Assembly: GCA_029207755.1 (NCBI GenBank)
Contig: JARCOQ010000006.1
Coordinates: 68,732,093-68,796,092, forward strand
Source of the DNA: Chamaea fasciata
Lineage: Eukaryota; Chordata; Aves; Passeriformes; Sylviidae
Direction: 5' to 3'
Length of the DNA: 64,000 nucleotides
The notes under the pieces were generated by a model. That model had not been told where the DNA came from. It did no database searches and worked only from the letters and a program-made list of their open reading frames with translations. The stretch's first letter is position 1; every line of letters starts with the position of its first letter. This document shows, piece by piece, positions 25,601 through 38,860 of this stretch. The position numbers were made by a program, and so were the translations under genes.

Positions 25601-26809
25601 TGGAAATTGCAATGGAAGCAAGCCTGAGTTCATATGGAACGTCAGTGGTTCCTGAAACACTTATTTCCCTTTTTGCAAGACAAACGATGTGTAAACCATG
25701 GCTATCATGCAGAAAGGTCTCAACTGGGATGCACATTTCATCACATGAACAGGCAAGTTTATAGGGGAATAAAGCCCCTGGTTCAATTGGTACATTTCCA
25801 ATCACCTTTGCATGCCAAGTTCACACACATTAATCACCTCTGACACAAAAGCACTGCATCCCAGATTGGCAGCAGTATAAAGGGAACAACTCTTGAAGAG
25901 AAAGGGAGTGATGCATCTGCTGCCTGTGTGCTCTGGGCAAAGCCCTGACACCCTTGTTGAAAAGGGAGAAAACAGCATTGCTTAGGCCACATAGGAAAGT
26001 ACCAGGATTCAGGAACAAATCTCTACTGTAGCACAATAATGGGTTTCATTGCAGACCCCATCCCAGGTTGAGTCTACAGGTAGTTTCTTTCCCATGGGAA
26101 GACCAAGAGCCATGGAAATGAAGAGTGAAGAGAAGCCTTTCTTCCAGCTCCTGTGCTCTTGTCAACAGGGGAAAAACAATCCTGTAAGAAAGGGGATGGA
26201 GGTAAATGCCAGGTGGCTCAGAGTTTGGTGCAGCAGTAGGAAAAATTCCTCCCAGGGAGACTGAACTGTGGAAAAGCATCCCACAAATGACAGACTGTGA
26301 TTCTAAGCTTTTTTTACAAGTAGGTCACTTCTCTCTGACCACAGCAGAGAGCTAGCACCCCAGAAGTCTTTCTGCACAGATACCCCGCAATCCAGGGCTG
26401 CCAAACTCCAAGCTGCAGACAAGCAGAGCTCAACTCTGGAACTTACGGTCAATTCCAACAGATTTCCAAGACAGGAAGGTCTTCTTCCTTAACTTGTAAT
26501 TTTATTTCAGAATCCTGTAAAAGGGCTGTTCTCCTTACAGAACGAAAACCACACACCCAAAGGTTTAATGCTTTATTCTTTTAATTCCATGAAAAGGTCA
26601 ACTGTTCTGTAGACAGGTTAAACTAACTAAATGGTATGGATTGCTGTTGCTACAGACTCAGCTCCCTACACGACCCTCTGCCAAGGAATAAATGTGGAAT
26701 AAGTTGAAAGAAAGCAGCAAAGTCATTAAATATTCAGGGTTTTAATAATTTACCTGGTTACAAACTTCTCTTCATTGATGAAAACAGAAGGCAGATGCTG
26801 TGCCTTCAT
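16623..26809 (-). CDS. RASSF6: Ras association domain family member 6 (RASSF6)
   Basis: Ten coding exons, in coding order: 26754-26809, 22648-22726, 22142-22293, 20253-20344, 19621-19805, 19416-19517, 18204-18255, 17555-17673, 17374-17471 and 16623-16698. All have AG acceptors, GT donors and matching phases. Together they give 1011 nt and a 336-residue protein, the usual length for the family. The start exon ([16 protein letters not shown]) resembles the mammalian N-terminus. [16 protein letters not shown] (exon 3), [11 protein letters not shown] (exon 4) and [10 protein letters not shown] (exon 5) are family signatures. The Ras-association domain spans about residues 180-275. The C-terminal SARAH helix (about 283-330, including [20 protein letters not shown]) mediates pairing with MST kinases. 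The protein ends ETTV, a class I PDZ-ligand pattern. The family acts in cytoplasmic Hippo, apoptosis and NF-kB signalling. No frameshift or missing splice site was seen. Confidence 0.96.
19030..19225. other. CpG-rich block inside a RASSF6 intron
   Basis: About 190 CpG-dense bases (GCGCAGTTCCCGGCGCAGTTCGCGGG and following) lie between coding exons 6 and 7 of RASSF6, in an otherwise AT-rich intron. A 17-base A run is just upstream at 18914-18930. It contains no exon that fits RASSF6. It could be an internal promoter or a GC-rich transposon fragment. Confidence 0.4.
21803..22111 (-). other. Coding-like open frame within a RASSF6 intron
   Basis: A minus-strand open frame of about 100 codons lies between RASSF6 exons 3 and 4. 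It has a balanced, protein-like composition (for example [19 protein letters not shown] and [18 protein letters not shown]) and ends at TGA. It does not belong to RASSF6 as known in mammals and I do not recognise the family. Possible splice edges (an AAG near 22103 and GTACAC near 21832) are weak. It may be a processed pseudogene fragment, an exapted exon or chance. Confidence 0.3.
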
Positions 26810-26818
26810 AGTCACTTT

Positions 26819-29800
26819 CTGCATTTACTCGGAAGAGATGAATCTAAGCAAAAGGTCAAAAAAAGTAAATACATTCACTACTGCCACTACAAAAAATGGA
26901 ATAGTAATCAAGCACAAAGCTTTAGTAGGCCAAGTGAAACAGGCGGGGACACTCAAGCTGAAGGCTCATTACACCATATTTTGACTACTTCACACTTTGC
27001 CTTAGTACCAAAGTATTTCCCACTCCTGATAAAAAAAGCCATAAGCCACTCCCATTGAGCATATAACAGTACTTTAAATCCCAAGTACTACATCTGCCAG
27101 GACTTTCTCAAGCAGTTTTAAAACTACTTCAACTCCAGGGTTATGCTTGAGTTGTTAGCAGTCTGAGACAGCAGTCCATGTACTGGTCAGAATCCATGTG
27201 TCCACTGTGGAGAGAGTATTACCCAGGATCACCAAAACATCCCATGACTCAGCAAACCACCCTCATCCAGATTCCTAAAACTAGGCAAGGGAAGGAGTGT
27301 TGGTGATTAGCAGTGTCCTGCAGCACACCAAGAAAGCAAGTGGAATAGCAAAGAGACAAGACAGTAATTTCAGGGAGGTAGCAATACAATTTACAGATTT
27401 CCACATTGGGATTTGAGCATATTATGTAGGCAATAAGCCAGACCCACAAGACTTCAAAAATTAATTCCTCAATAAGCTTAATTATGGACTCTAAGCCATT
27501 TCCCTCACCCTCAGGTACCAGAATAAAAGGCAGACTGAGGAGTTAACTGAACGAGTGGCATCACACATTGTGGGGAAAAACCCTCAAAGAATCCCATGAA
27601 AAGCAGTAACATCACCAAAGACTGCACTGGAAGTTGATCATTCCACTTCCATTTCTCTTATTTGGGCATGATGACAAAGGAATTTGGCTCACAGCACTCA
27701 AAGTCCATTGTCCCTTATGCCAGGGGATTGACTTGAATCTGATTTCAGACTGCATTGGACAGGGCCTGGTCAAAGATGTCTGTAAAGCAGTTGATTGTCT
27801 ATAGTCCCAGTGGCAAGCAGCCTTCCAAAAACTGATTTAGGGAACATTCAAGTTTGAAACGATCATGGCTGGGCAAAGAGTAAACACCTCATCTCTGTGT
27901 ACTGCACTACTGAGCCGCTTTTTTACATGCCAGCAATTTTCCATAATCATAGATAAATAGCTTCTAAAAAACAACATATGTGGACAAATGAGAAGTTTTG
28001 CATATAAAAACCATGATCTTCACCCTATAAAATATACAGGAAGTTATTTCATAACCCCTAAAACCAGAGTGCACTACCATAATGAGCTTCACCTGAACAG
28101 CTGGTGTTTCTAGCAGTGCTCTATCAGGGGCTCACTGAAAGGAGCAGCACTTCCTTTGTCCTTTGGGTGACATCCATCAAGACAAAAACATACCTGAAAG
28201 CCAAACAAGCCCAGGGACTTCTGTACAGACATGAGTTTGCGTGTGAGGAATACACTGCTGTATACCACCCCTCTGAAATCACTTCAGTAACCACTGGCCA
28301 CACCCTGAAATCTGATTTTATGCAATTTACTTAAGACCTCTAAGTGAAGCAGCTGCCTGTGTCAGTGTAATTTCAAGCCATTTTTACCAGATGCAGAGGA
28401 GTTTATGTACTTTGGCACCTGAATAACTGAACATACAGTTCAGCTTCCTCCCACCTGTCAGGAAACATGTTAAGAGCAGTGGATAGCCAAGTCATCTCTA
28501 CTAACTGTAGAGCAGTGACACTGGAAAGCTCCAGCACCGCTTCACTGCTTGTGGTTGCACTCTTTTCTACAGTATTTGGCCTTAAAATGATTCATCTGAA
28601 AGAAAAAGCTGATCTCTGCCCATGGAGAGAAGTGACCTTTACACACACAAAAAAGAGATGAACACTGTGTTTGGCTATGCAGTGGATGGCTCCTAGTAAA
28701 TTATTTGCCTTAAACACCTTGAACAGATTTTAATCAGCCGGGTGCCATTAAAATGCTGAAAATAAAGATAACTGGAAGGGTGGGTGGTGATGGGAATATT
28801 TTTTCACCAATGCCTTTATTGTTCTCTTTCCCTCCCTCACAGCCCCAACATCCAGGACAAAGCCTTCTCTCCTATGGCTGGCAGAGAAGCACAACTCTCA
28901 CTATGTTTTCCTCAGTTACGTGACCTGCTGTGCTTATCAGCCTTGTACCAAACACTTCCACACCACCAGCTCACTCCAGAGATGAACCTCTTCTCCCTGG
29001 ACCCTTCCCATGGGCACATTCTGGCTGCAAACCTCTTTCTAACCAAGCCCTAAACCTGTGGGTTGCCACCACACAGTGACTTCCGCAACACCAGTGCCTG
29101 ACACAACAGATGTCAGGATATTTGCACTGGCGCTCCCTAAATCCACAAAGCTGTTAGATTTTTCCATCACCTCCTGCTATCTTGCTGCTTTCCATGTCAC
29201 TTCCCCGTAGTCCTTTTGAGGAAGCAAACAGAAGTCAAGTACCTTTTCCATTGCTTCCTTTGACTTGAACGAACCAAATCATGCTAAGCCTGTGTCATTT
29301 ATTCAAAGCCATCTCCTGACTTACTTGGCGTCTTTACCATTATGTTAAACTGGACTAAAAGGGCAAAATTTCCTCAGATAGGTTACACCTAGAAAGTGAG
29401 ATCTTGGCTGGACTAAATTGCTGGCCTGAGACTTAACCAAGTAGAAACCTAATGCTTGCAGGAAGACTGACTGAAGCGTGAAATACGTAGTGAAGGAAAG
29501 GAAGGAAAGCAAAAGGAAAGTCAGGAGGAAATGAGAACTGGGCCAGCTGCAAACTGAGCATCTCTAGAGGAGGACTGCAACTATTGGAGGCGTCTAGGAA
29601 AAGCAAAGGGAAAACAGACCAGTGCACATTTCAAAGCTGCAAGAGCATCAACATATCAGGGCACAAGACAAATCTCACACAGGTAATGAGCTGTACTTGT
29701 CTGTAAGATTCATATGTTACCTGAAACGTAGGGTTTTTTCCCCAAAGAAAAAGTGCAAGTGTCAGTGCAGAGGCAGATAAGAGGACTTGCTCCCTTTTAT

Positions 29801-30779
29801 TGAGCACAGTGATATTTAAGTCATTTACTTAAGGGGACAGACCAGGGACAGTAGAGTGCAGGAACGACAAAGCAAATGGCTACATAGATTTTTAGACAAG
29901 GATAAAAAAAGGAAACTGCAGAGGAGGACTGGAAGGAGAGGGACACCTAGGATCCAGAACTGAGCCAAGCAGGACCAGCAAGGCAGCACCTCAATTTGTG
30001 TAACAGCCTGGATGTGCTTTCTAGTGCATCCATATATTACGACAGGGCCTGCAGAGTGCAGTGTGCTACGCAGAACCTCTGCCAGTGCTAGAGAAACTAA
30101 AACCCCAAGCCTCAGCAAAGGTTCCTAGGTATTTTGACCCAGTGCTTCCCAAAGCTCTTCCAAACCCACAGGAAGTCAGGATAGGGTGAACTTCTTTCAT
30201 TTCTTTTATAGAAAACACAAGGCTCAGCTGACTGTTAACGCACCTATCAACTACACACATGGAATATTTTGCACAGCACAAAGCTTTGTACCATAAGGCA
30301 CACCACCATATCCAGCTGAGTCACCTTCTAAACTCACAAGGGTCTGGTATTCAGCAAATTTTTCAATCATGACTGGTTTCTATAAAGATGAATTTAAGAT
30401 TTGTTCAGAGAGATAAACTCTGTATCAGCAGAATAACTTTACTAGCCACATACTCTAGTTATGGGACTTCATGTTCCCTTTTTTTGTTCTTTTTGTTTAT
30501 GCTAGATGTCCCTACCATCAAAGAAAAAGGTGGTAATTAAAAAAAAGTACTTACTCTGAACAAGTGTGTTTTCCCCACTGAAAAAAAAGGGCTTTGGTTT
30601 TTTCTTGGGCTTTCAGATTTCTTCATACCTTATTTTAATAGTTAGCTGTTCAGTACAGAGCATTAAAAGCACTCCTTGAGTAGAAATCACAGCATAACCC
30701 CTCTGTTAAGGCAGGCTCGGAATGGGATGTGACAAAAACAGCCATAAGTTGGTTTATGTGAATATGGCCCCTTAACTTT
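26819..30779 (-). other. RASSF6: Probable RASSF6 first intron
   Basis: The AG acceptor before the start exon is at 26819-26820, giving 9 bases of 5'UTR ahead of the ATG. If the 5' exon near 31.25 kb is correct, the sequence between is intron. No coding exon is recognised in it on either strand. Confidence 0.5.
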
Positions 30780-31510
30780 CCCGGGCACAACGCAGGAAAC
30801 GCACACACTCCTTCCTCTCAGGCACTGCTGGAGCGCGACTCGCACACATCCCTTTCAAACACTGTTACCCCATTTTAGGAGCAGAAGTGACTTTTGGCAG
30901 CCGACCGGCACAGGCTGTTTTTAGCCGTCGAAAAGAGCGCACAAGGTCACCGATGTCACTTCTAAATCACACCCGTCCTGAATGAAGGGCACTGCGGGCT
31001 GGTGGCCACGGGCACGCCGAGCAGCAGCACTACCTGCTGCCGCCCGCTTCATCTCAGCTGACTCTCACAAACCGCTGAGGAACTTCTGTGAGGCATTTCT
31101 GAGCAGGCATTTCTCCTTCCCTCCGGCACCCAAATGACCCCAGAGGAGTGTGACCGGAGTTCCGGGTGGCTGCGAAGGACCTTGCTTCCCCCGATACCGC
31201 AGTTTACACAGCGAGCAGAACAGCTCCAGCCTTCCTTTGCACTTACCTGGGCGTGCGATCCGAGCAGGAGAAGCACAGGAGGAGTTTCACATACCTTTCC
31301 CTGAGCCCTGGAAGAGGCATGGCAACATGACCCTGGCGGACAGCCACCTCTGCTGCTGCACGGGACCCACAGAGCTCTTAATTACTATTTTGCTTAACAA
31401 ACTGGGAATGCTGGAAGCCCAGGACACTCCCCGCACCTCGGTGCACGTCGGGAATATTTACCTACCACTTTCCTTTCTCCGAGCGCTGACAGGAGCCCGC
31501 CCCTAGTCAC
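30780..31510 (-). promoter_or_regulatory. RASSF6: Putative RASSF6 promoter and 5' non-coding exon
   Basis: A moderately CpG-rich region lies about 4.4 kb upstream of the RASSF6 start codon. On the minus strand a consensus donor (CCCAG then GTAAGT) ends a possible exon at 31247. An alternative donor (GGAAAG then GTATGTG) lies nearby at about 31294. Joined to the acceptor at 26819, it would make a 5' non-coding exon of RASSF6. The transcription start is not fixed. Confidence 0.4.
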
Positions 31511-32881
31511 GGTTCCACCTCCAGGAGGCTCCGGTTAACACTTTAGTCACTAACTTTACAAAGGGAGGCAACCTGACGACTCCCTGGAATCATCTGGTGA
31601 CACACCGTGAAACATCCTGTGCCCAAAGCACTCGTTAGGCTTTAGCCTCCTCTGTTTCCTAATCAATTGGGTAAAGTATGCTTTCCCATCTTCAGTGTTT
31701 GGGTGAATAACTGGTACAGTCCATCAGATTGTGTCCCAGTGTAGACATACAGATTTAGAACATTATGACAAATTGTGACAGCACAGCTTGATCCCTTAAC
31801 CCCACACAGTTATTTTTGCTGAAGTGTATAATACCCTTATGAATATTACTGGGCAAGAGTTGCATCTGTAAGAAGGAAAGCATTGCCTCTTACTTTAATT
31901 GCTCAGCAGTAAATTGCATAAGCACATGCTTAAGCTAGAAAAAAGAATTGAACCAAGACACACCTTCTCAGTTCCTACTGTTTGCCCACCTGTTTCCGGC
32001 AAATAATTCATCTATTAGATCAACCCCAAAACAAGAAGTTACTGGGCCACAAAAAAGAGCATGAAAAATGCCAAACCTGAATTTGCCGTCACAACCATTT
32101 TATTGCACTGATTTATATCAAGTTACTTTTGCTTTATATAATTTGATGTTAGGGAGAGGCAGAACAGACTCACATACTCAAATATTTGATTCCTGATCAC
32201 ATCCTATCCTGTCTATCAGAGGCATACACTGCCAAAGACACACCACAGTAAGCCTCGCATTTGGGATTAAAGTTTGTCTTGTAGTTTCTGGCTTTGCACT
32301 TTGAAAATATTGACACAAGGATTTAGTTGGTATTTACAACATTAAGAATCACTCAAAACAGGAGGGAAGCAACATGCAGGGTTTTTTTACTCAGTTCACA
32401 ACAGCACAGAAGCTCCGTGCTGGGGCTTGGAGCTTCATGCCAAGCTCAGTCTCTGGAGCTGCTCCATCTCAGCTGGGACAGTTAAGCACAAATCCACACA
32501 GCTTCCTAAGTGCTGTAAAACCAGAGGTTTGATTTTTCCTGTCCCAGCTTCAGAAACTTGAGTATCTGGGAGCCTGATGCTCTGGGAGCAGAGAGCTGGA
32601 GCAGAGAGCACTAGCAGCCTGACCTCTTCAAATCTCTAACCCAAGATAATATCAAATATCTGTTTTTGACAAGTCTGCTGCCCTGCTGGACACTCACACC
32701 GTGAAACTGTTGGGCACCAGGAGGTACCTGAGTATTTTTATGACTGAAGACCACACTATTGGCTTACAACAGCAAAATGTGATGTTACCCCTCCCCCCTA
32801 ACACCCAAGGATAAATCACACTTCATCCTGACCCTAAACTTTTCAACTGAAAAAACAAACAAAACCTCAGGTTTCTAGGGA

Positions 32882-32914
<33 letters not shown>

Positions 32915-34210
32915 GGTTTATAACCAAGTTTTGAAAACCCAATTATTAAAGTACTTAGATTCATGCAAAGATGTCTCAGAAAGAAATTAACAAAATAAAG
33001 CAATGAAACCTCTAATTGTAATAAAAAACTAAAGTTCTCATTTCCAGTAAAACCAGGTGTGTTGGTCCTTACCTTGGCCTGGGCAATGTGGCTCTGGTTT
33101 GTTTCTAGTTTTCTCTCTCACCCTTGAACTCTTCCTACCAATGGACAAGTTTTGACCTCATCTGAGTCACACAAAATTACCTGGGAAGGACTGCTCAGGC
33201 TGGGAACAGGTATGGGGAGGAGAAACATGTCTTCAGGACCACAGAGCAGGAACTACTTTACTGTCAACTCCAAGAAACAGAAGGCTTTGATGCCTTTAAT
33301 AGAAATTAAATAATCAATGCGCAGAGACAATTATTTTTTGTCTTTTATAACCAGCATAGTTTGCATGCCCTGGAAATCTATGAACAAGTCACAACTTGGT
33401 AATACTATTTCACTTCTTGAGTGAAAGGGTAACGATAATTTCTTTAGAACAGGCAGGAAATGTGGTGATCCTGGAGTCTTTACAGGCTTTATTACACTTC
33501 TGCTCCTTGCATGATTCATAACTAAGTAATTTTAGGTTAATAAGTCATTGGAAGTTGAGCTACTTCATAACTTGGCCTCAAATCATTAACAAACACACTG
33601 CTAAAGATAGGAGAGACCCTCTAATGGGAAAAACAGAGATTCCTGTTCTATTTTTGTAGTAGACAACTACAATAAGCAGGCTGCCGTGGCAGCATCACAC
33701 ATGTGCTGCACTTCAGTGGTAGGACTTTGATAAACACAAAAATATTTCTTTGTTTTCCGTTAAGAAGGAAAATCCCTAATCCTGTTTGCAAATACCTATT
33801 TCTAGACAATTCATTAACTTCAAACACAGAAAATTCTTCAGGATTTTCTGAGCTAACTGCTCTAATGCAAAAGGAGAACCTTATCTGAAATGACCTGAAT
33901 TTTAACTTAAAAAGCAAGAGATCAATTCTTTCATTCTCATTACAAATGCTACCAGAGGGGTGGCATGATCATAGGAACAAATCAAGAAATTAAACTTGAA
34001 TTTAGGCTGCGGAGGGCCTCCCACTCCTCAGCAAGATTATTTTCTGTCATCATACCCAAGTGCCAACAGCACTACTTGTGTGCCAGGACATGTTCTGGAG
34101 CCACACCTGATAAGCACAGAAACCAGAAACTGGGTAACAGACACTAGCTCAGCTAATGAAATACGCAGTGCACGCAGAGGCTTATGCACTGTCATAGGGC
34201 ATAATCCGTC
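31511..34210. other. Intergenic stretch, no gene recognised
   Basis: AT-rich sequence with a run of 28 T at 32886-32913 and no credible exons. The tract may be a retroposon tail read in reverse. Confidence 0.6.
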
Positions 34211-35095
34211 TGTGCTGGTTTTGCATTGACGGACATTTAGTGAGCGGAGAAGAAGCTGCTAGCAGCTTCCTCCATGCCTGACAGGGCCAATCAGTGGCCA
34301 GTTTGAATATTGACAACCTGTTAAATCAACTAGGGAGCTGGATACGCCTCTGCGAACACACACGTGGAAAGTCAAGCAAAGCCCGGGAAAAGCTCTCTCA
34401 GCTCTCGGCCTTCGAACCGGTCACCCTGGGCCGGGCTGTGCTGCGGGGCTGGCCCCTTCCCGGGAGAGCCCTCCGGTCTATGCCGGCCGGGGATACACCG
34501 GCACCGGGAGCAATCACGCAGCCAGGCCCAGCGCCGAGAGGAGCAGCCGCGGCCGGGAGCGGGCGCATGGCCGGGACTGCCTCGGCACCACTCGCGATGG
34601 ACTTGGTTTGCTCAGCCAGTTTTTTAGCCAGCTGTGCTGCGGCCGGAAGGACAAAACCACCAGCAGCAGCTTTTCTTGTTTGGCGCCCCGCATGGAGGCA
34701 GGCGCTGAGTGAAGCCAGCAGCTGGCACGGCTCGTACGGTGCCGGCAGAGACCACGTAACCAGCAGCGAGAGACACGGCGAGCGATCTCTCCGCTCAGAG
34801 CCTGGATGAGACCGACCTCTCGGCGCCGCAGAACTCTATAAAGACTGTTTTAATTGATAAAGCTTGAGAACAGAGAGACTGGCGAACACCAGTTCTCTCC
34901 CGAATCAGAAAAGGGAAGGGGTGAGTACACGTGGGGAGAACAACGTGAGACACTGAGTTCTGTTTAAATAAAGTTTTTTTAATACCCTTTTAAAGTTAAA
35001 GCCTGCTTTGCTCTCCTATTACTTCTTATCTCACAGCAGAAAAAGAATAAATAATTCTAGTGGGTGCATTGGCATTTAGACAACATTAGACATAT
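34211..35095 (+). mobile_element. Avian LTR (solo), plus orientation
   Basis: It begins TGTGCTGGTTTTGCATTG, continues with AGAAGCTGCTAGCAGCTTCC and a GC-rich middle, then TATAAAGACTGTTTTAATTG and AAAGCTTGAGAACAGAGAGACTGG. It ends with AAATAATTCTAGTGGGTGCATTGGCATTTAG. I recognise this pattern from passerine LTR families. The 171-codon plus-strand open frame inside it is a by-product. No retroviral genes are attached. Boundaries are approximate and no target duplication was confirmed. Confidence 0.7.
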
Positions 35096-37959
35096 CACAC
35101 ACCATTTGGTGGATTTGAAGGCCACGAGTTTTTAAGGAGTAGAAAAGAAGCAGAGCTGAAGTTGGCAGTAGCACACGTACTAAAGGCTATGGTTTTAAAT
35201 ATCATATCAAGAATTGGAACTTACCAAACGCTGACCTTTGCCTGCATGGAAAGCAGCTTGCACGTCTCACTGTTATTATCCTGATGAGCCACTGCTGGAT
35301 GGGCAGGTCTGACCTAAGCACCTGAAACATCTTTAGTGATGCCTCTTGGCTATCATTGCTTATCCACACCCATGAAGTCATCCATTTAATACTACAAGAC
35401 TTCATAGAGGCACACAAGGACTTTTACTGCCTGGAGCTACAAAATATCATAGAGGGCAGAACCAGAGGCAGAACTTTGCCCTGTCCCAAAGAGCTACAGT
35501 AATACAGCTTGTCACTTCCATTAGAGCTCAGCCAGGAGTAAAATCACTGCCTCATCGCACCCAGCCACCTTGCACAGCACTTAGAAACTGTGACTTGGCC
35601 ACACTCACACACTCAAGGTTTCCAGATGTGCATTTTTCTTAAGTCCATAAAACATAATTTCTCCGATTTTTTTTCTGTAAGTCATGCTATATATCTGGAT
35701 TATTCTGTCTTCAAGATACAAAATTCTTGGTCTCCCTTACTTTTGACAGCTGCTATCAAGACTTTCCCAATCCCCACACAACAAACATCCACCAATGCCT
35801 TACAGGATGATTTTATGCTCAGTCACTCCTCTGAAATGACCAGCTGAGGCCGTGTGACTGTAGCCCCTGACTCCCTTTTCCCATCTACAATGACTTTTCT
35901 TAAAGCAGGTGAGTCATCATGTGGACTGTCTCCTATTTTCTATTTCTTTAAAAAATGCCTGTCCAGAACTCCCTTCAAGTGACTAGTCACTTCCTAGAGT
36001 TCTCGGGAAGATTCAGATCTTAATCCTGAACTGAAATGGCTACCATCATTCCTGGAAAGGCAGACTCAGCTGGTACAGCTGTGACATCCTTGCAAAATAA
36101 CCCGTCATTTTTTTCCTGATTCTTCCATTTAGATTAGGTATAAATATGTGTTTTCAGTTTGAAAAGTGTTACACATCAAAGCTTATATTGTACAGACAAG
36201 AGGACAGTTTGTCCCTGCAGCAAATCACACTGAAATAAGTGTCAATGATCCTTATATTTGTAACAATTAGCGCAATAAAAGAATGATGAACAGCTCTCTC
36301 TTGTTTTAGCTCGGACTGTGCAGCAGTGGATCAGAGGCTGGCGGGCACTGGGGAATGCTGGCAGTGGCAGGATGCCTGAGCAGCCCACACTCCTGCACTC
36401 ACAGCCCCTGTGCACTGCAGGCATTCTTCACATCATGTGCCCTGGCTCTGCAGGGCACACGGCTCTGCATTGTGTGCTGCTGAGCACAAATTCTTCCACT
36501 GATACCTCAGACTGCCGGGAAGCTGTGAAACCAGCCACATCTGAGACCTAAAAAATGTCCTTGTAGTGAATATTGGCAAGTAACAGCCCTGAAGCATTAG
36601 AAAAATTGTTCACAGAAAGAATTATGTAATGTCTGTGCATTAGAGATCGATACAGACACTACAGCAAATGATCTAGAAGCATCCATGGCACTTATTTATT
36701 AATTTGGTCTTGAAAACATGAGCCCAGAGGGCACTGGGAAGGAAAAGTGCAAAGCAAAACAGATCAGGCTGACTCACTGAGGTTCTGCCCTGAGCTGGGT
36801 GTGTTGAGGGGACCATTGTGACTCGTCTCTAAGAAAGTTCATTCTCTGACACAGATACTCCTTACTCAGCCCAGTCTTCTCACTGGAAATCAGACACTGA
36901 TCATTCACCCCAGAGACACTGCAGTTGCGTGCTCTGTTGCACCTGGCCTCCCATAATGCTGCTTTTCCCTTACAGTATCAAATAACCCCTTGGAGCACTG
37001 TGCTGTTGAGCACATTTTACCAAGAATAAATTCATTTATATACTTACTGCATCACATTCTTATCCTTCTCCCAAGTGTCTGATTGTATGGATCATATTTT
37101 TCTTCTCATTCAGATATTCAAGGCCAAAATTCCTAGGGTCCTAGAGCTTATGGTGGCATTTATATGTCCCCTCCAGGGCAGAGGCGGTGGCATTTCAGTC
37201 GCATTGGAGGAAACAATAAAGTCTCTAACTGGAAGGGCCAAAACTTCTTGGCTCACACATTTATCAAACTATGCTAGGCTTTATGGGAATTAAGGGGGGG
37301 TAAATTTTGGTTTGATTATTGAGGACATCTGAATATCTTTCTGGCATAGAAGTGCTTTGGAAAAACAAATCCAGATGAGAGGCCCATGAAACACAGTGGA
37401 GTATCAAACCACTATCTGATTTGGACTATGAGCTCTGCCTGTGCCTGTGTAAGGCAATATAAGCAAGTCAATATCTGTTTAGGAGATGCTGACATTCTGG
37501 AAAGATTCTTCCCTATGCAGTTGTTTGGAGGGTGTGGCTTCTAATTTGTAATTTGACCCGTCTGAAACTGTCATTCTCAGCCCCATGGGCAAAACCTTGA
37601 TTCTAACCAGTACACATATCCTTACAAGTGAAGAATCTAAACCACTGGGAATGCAGATTCAGCCTCTGAGATGATGTTCTCCTAGCTTTTAAAAAGCACA
37701 CAGGGGACCACAGGATGCTGGGTGACAGAGTCCATTTCCAACAAGAGGATGGTCAATCAGCTAAAAAGCTGCAGAGTTTCTTTAGGATTGTTACTTGGAA
37801 GTTGTGCTTGCCCTGGTCTGTGCAGAGAGCACAGGTTCTAATGGGTGCAGGAATGGACGCAGTTTCAGGTGTGAAATGTTATGCCTAAGTTATTGCAGAA
37901 ACATGAAGTGCATTGAGCAGTAAATGTCAGAGGCAACTCCTAGGTGAGGGCATTGGTGT
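35096..37959. other. Intergenic stretch, no gene recognised
   Basis: No exon or recognisable repeat family was seen. Short open frames only. Confidence 0.6.
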
Positions 37960-38474
37960 GGCCTCACCTTGGGTATTGTGTCCAGTTCTGGGCCCCTCAG
38001 TTTAGGAAGGACGTTGAGATGCTTGAACGTGTCCAGAGGAGGCAATGAGGCTGGCGAGGGGCTTGGAGCACAACTCCTGTGAAGAACGACTGAAGGAGCT
38101 GGAGTTGTTTAGCCTGGAGAAGACTCACAGGTAACCTTATCACTCTCTAACTTCCAGAAAGATGGCTGTAGTCAGGTGGGGGTCGGTCTCTTTCTTCAGG
38201 CAGCAATTGACAGAATGAGAGCACACAGTCTTAGGCTGTGCCAAGGGAAATATAGGCTAGATATCAGGAAAAAGTTTTTTACAGAAAGGAAGCGTAATAA
38301 AGTATTGGAATGGTCTACCTGGGGAGGTGGTGGATTCACCATCTCTGGATGTGTTTAAGAAAAGACTGGATGTGGCACTCGGTGACATGGTTTAGTTGAA
38401 GTTAGGGTTGGGTTGGACTTGATGACCTCAGAGGTCTCTTCCAACCTAATGATTCTGATTCCAATTCTGATTCC
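37960..38474 (+). mobile_element. CR1 (chicken repeat 1) non-LTR retrotransposon, 5'-truncated
   Basis: The text follows the CR1 3' region: GTGGCCTCACCTTGGGTATTGTGTCC, AGTTCTGGGCCCCTCAG, GGTCTACCTGGGGAGGTGGTGG, GGACTTGATGACCTCAGAGGTC and TCTTCCAACCTAATGATTCTG. It ends in two copies of an ATTCTGATTCC-type 3' repeat. Only the end of the reverse-transcriptase/3' region is present, as usual for these elements. Confidence 0.93.
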
Positions 38475-38489
38475 GAAACCTTCTCGTAG

Positions 38490-38860
38490 GTAAGTACGTA
38501 CATAGCTCGGGTGGAGGGAACTCGGTGGCATGCCGGGGCCAGCCAGACGGGCAGATTTTGGCTGTGGTGTCGGTCTGTCCCGCGGCGGGGCGCGGCGCCG
38601 GGGCTGCGATACCGGGCGCAGACACGAGGGGGCGCTGCTCACCCGCCTGAGGCGCTGCGGCTCCGGGCCGCTCCCGCCGTTTCCCGGGAGAAAGGTGTTC
38701 CGAGCGTGGATACCTCTGCCTTACAGGTCTGTCGTACACCTCCTCGCTCAAACATACACGGGGAGAAGTTGACTTCGCAACCGGCCCGCCCTAAGAAGCA
38801 CTGTTGTTGCATTTTATGGTGCTGCGTTTTATGCAGCGACCCGCGGCAGAAGTGAGAAGG
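38490..38860. promoter_or_regulatory. CpG island with no assigned gene
   Basis: Directly after the CR1 3' end the sequence becomes strongly CpG-rich (GTCCCGCGGCGGGGCGCGGCGCC near 38577) and stays so to about 38760. Open frames occur on both strands. A GTAAGT-type donor (TAGGTAAGTACG near 38488) is present on the plus strand. No gene could be tied to it. Confidence 0.4.

Noticed and set aside
34294..34809. 171-codon plus-strand frame
   Set aside because: It lies entirely inside an avian LTR and is a by-product of its GC-rich middle.
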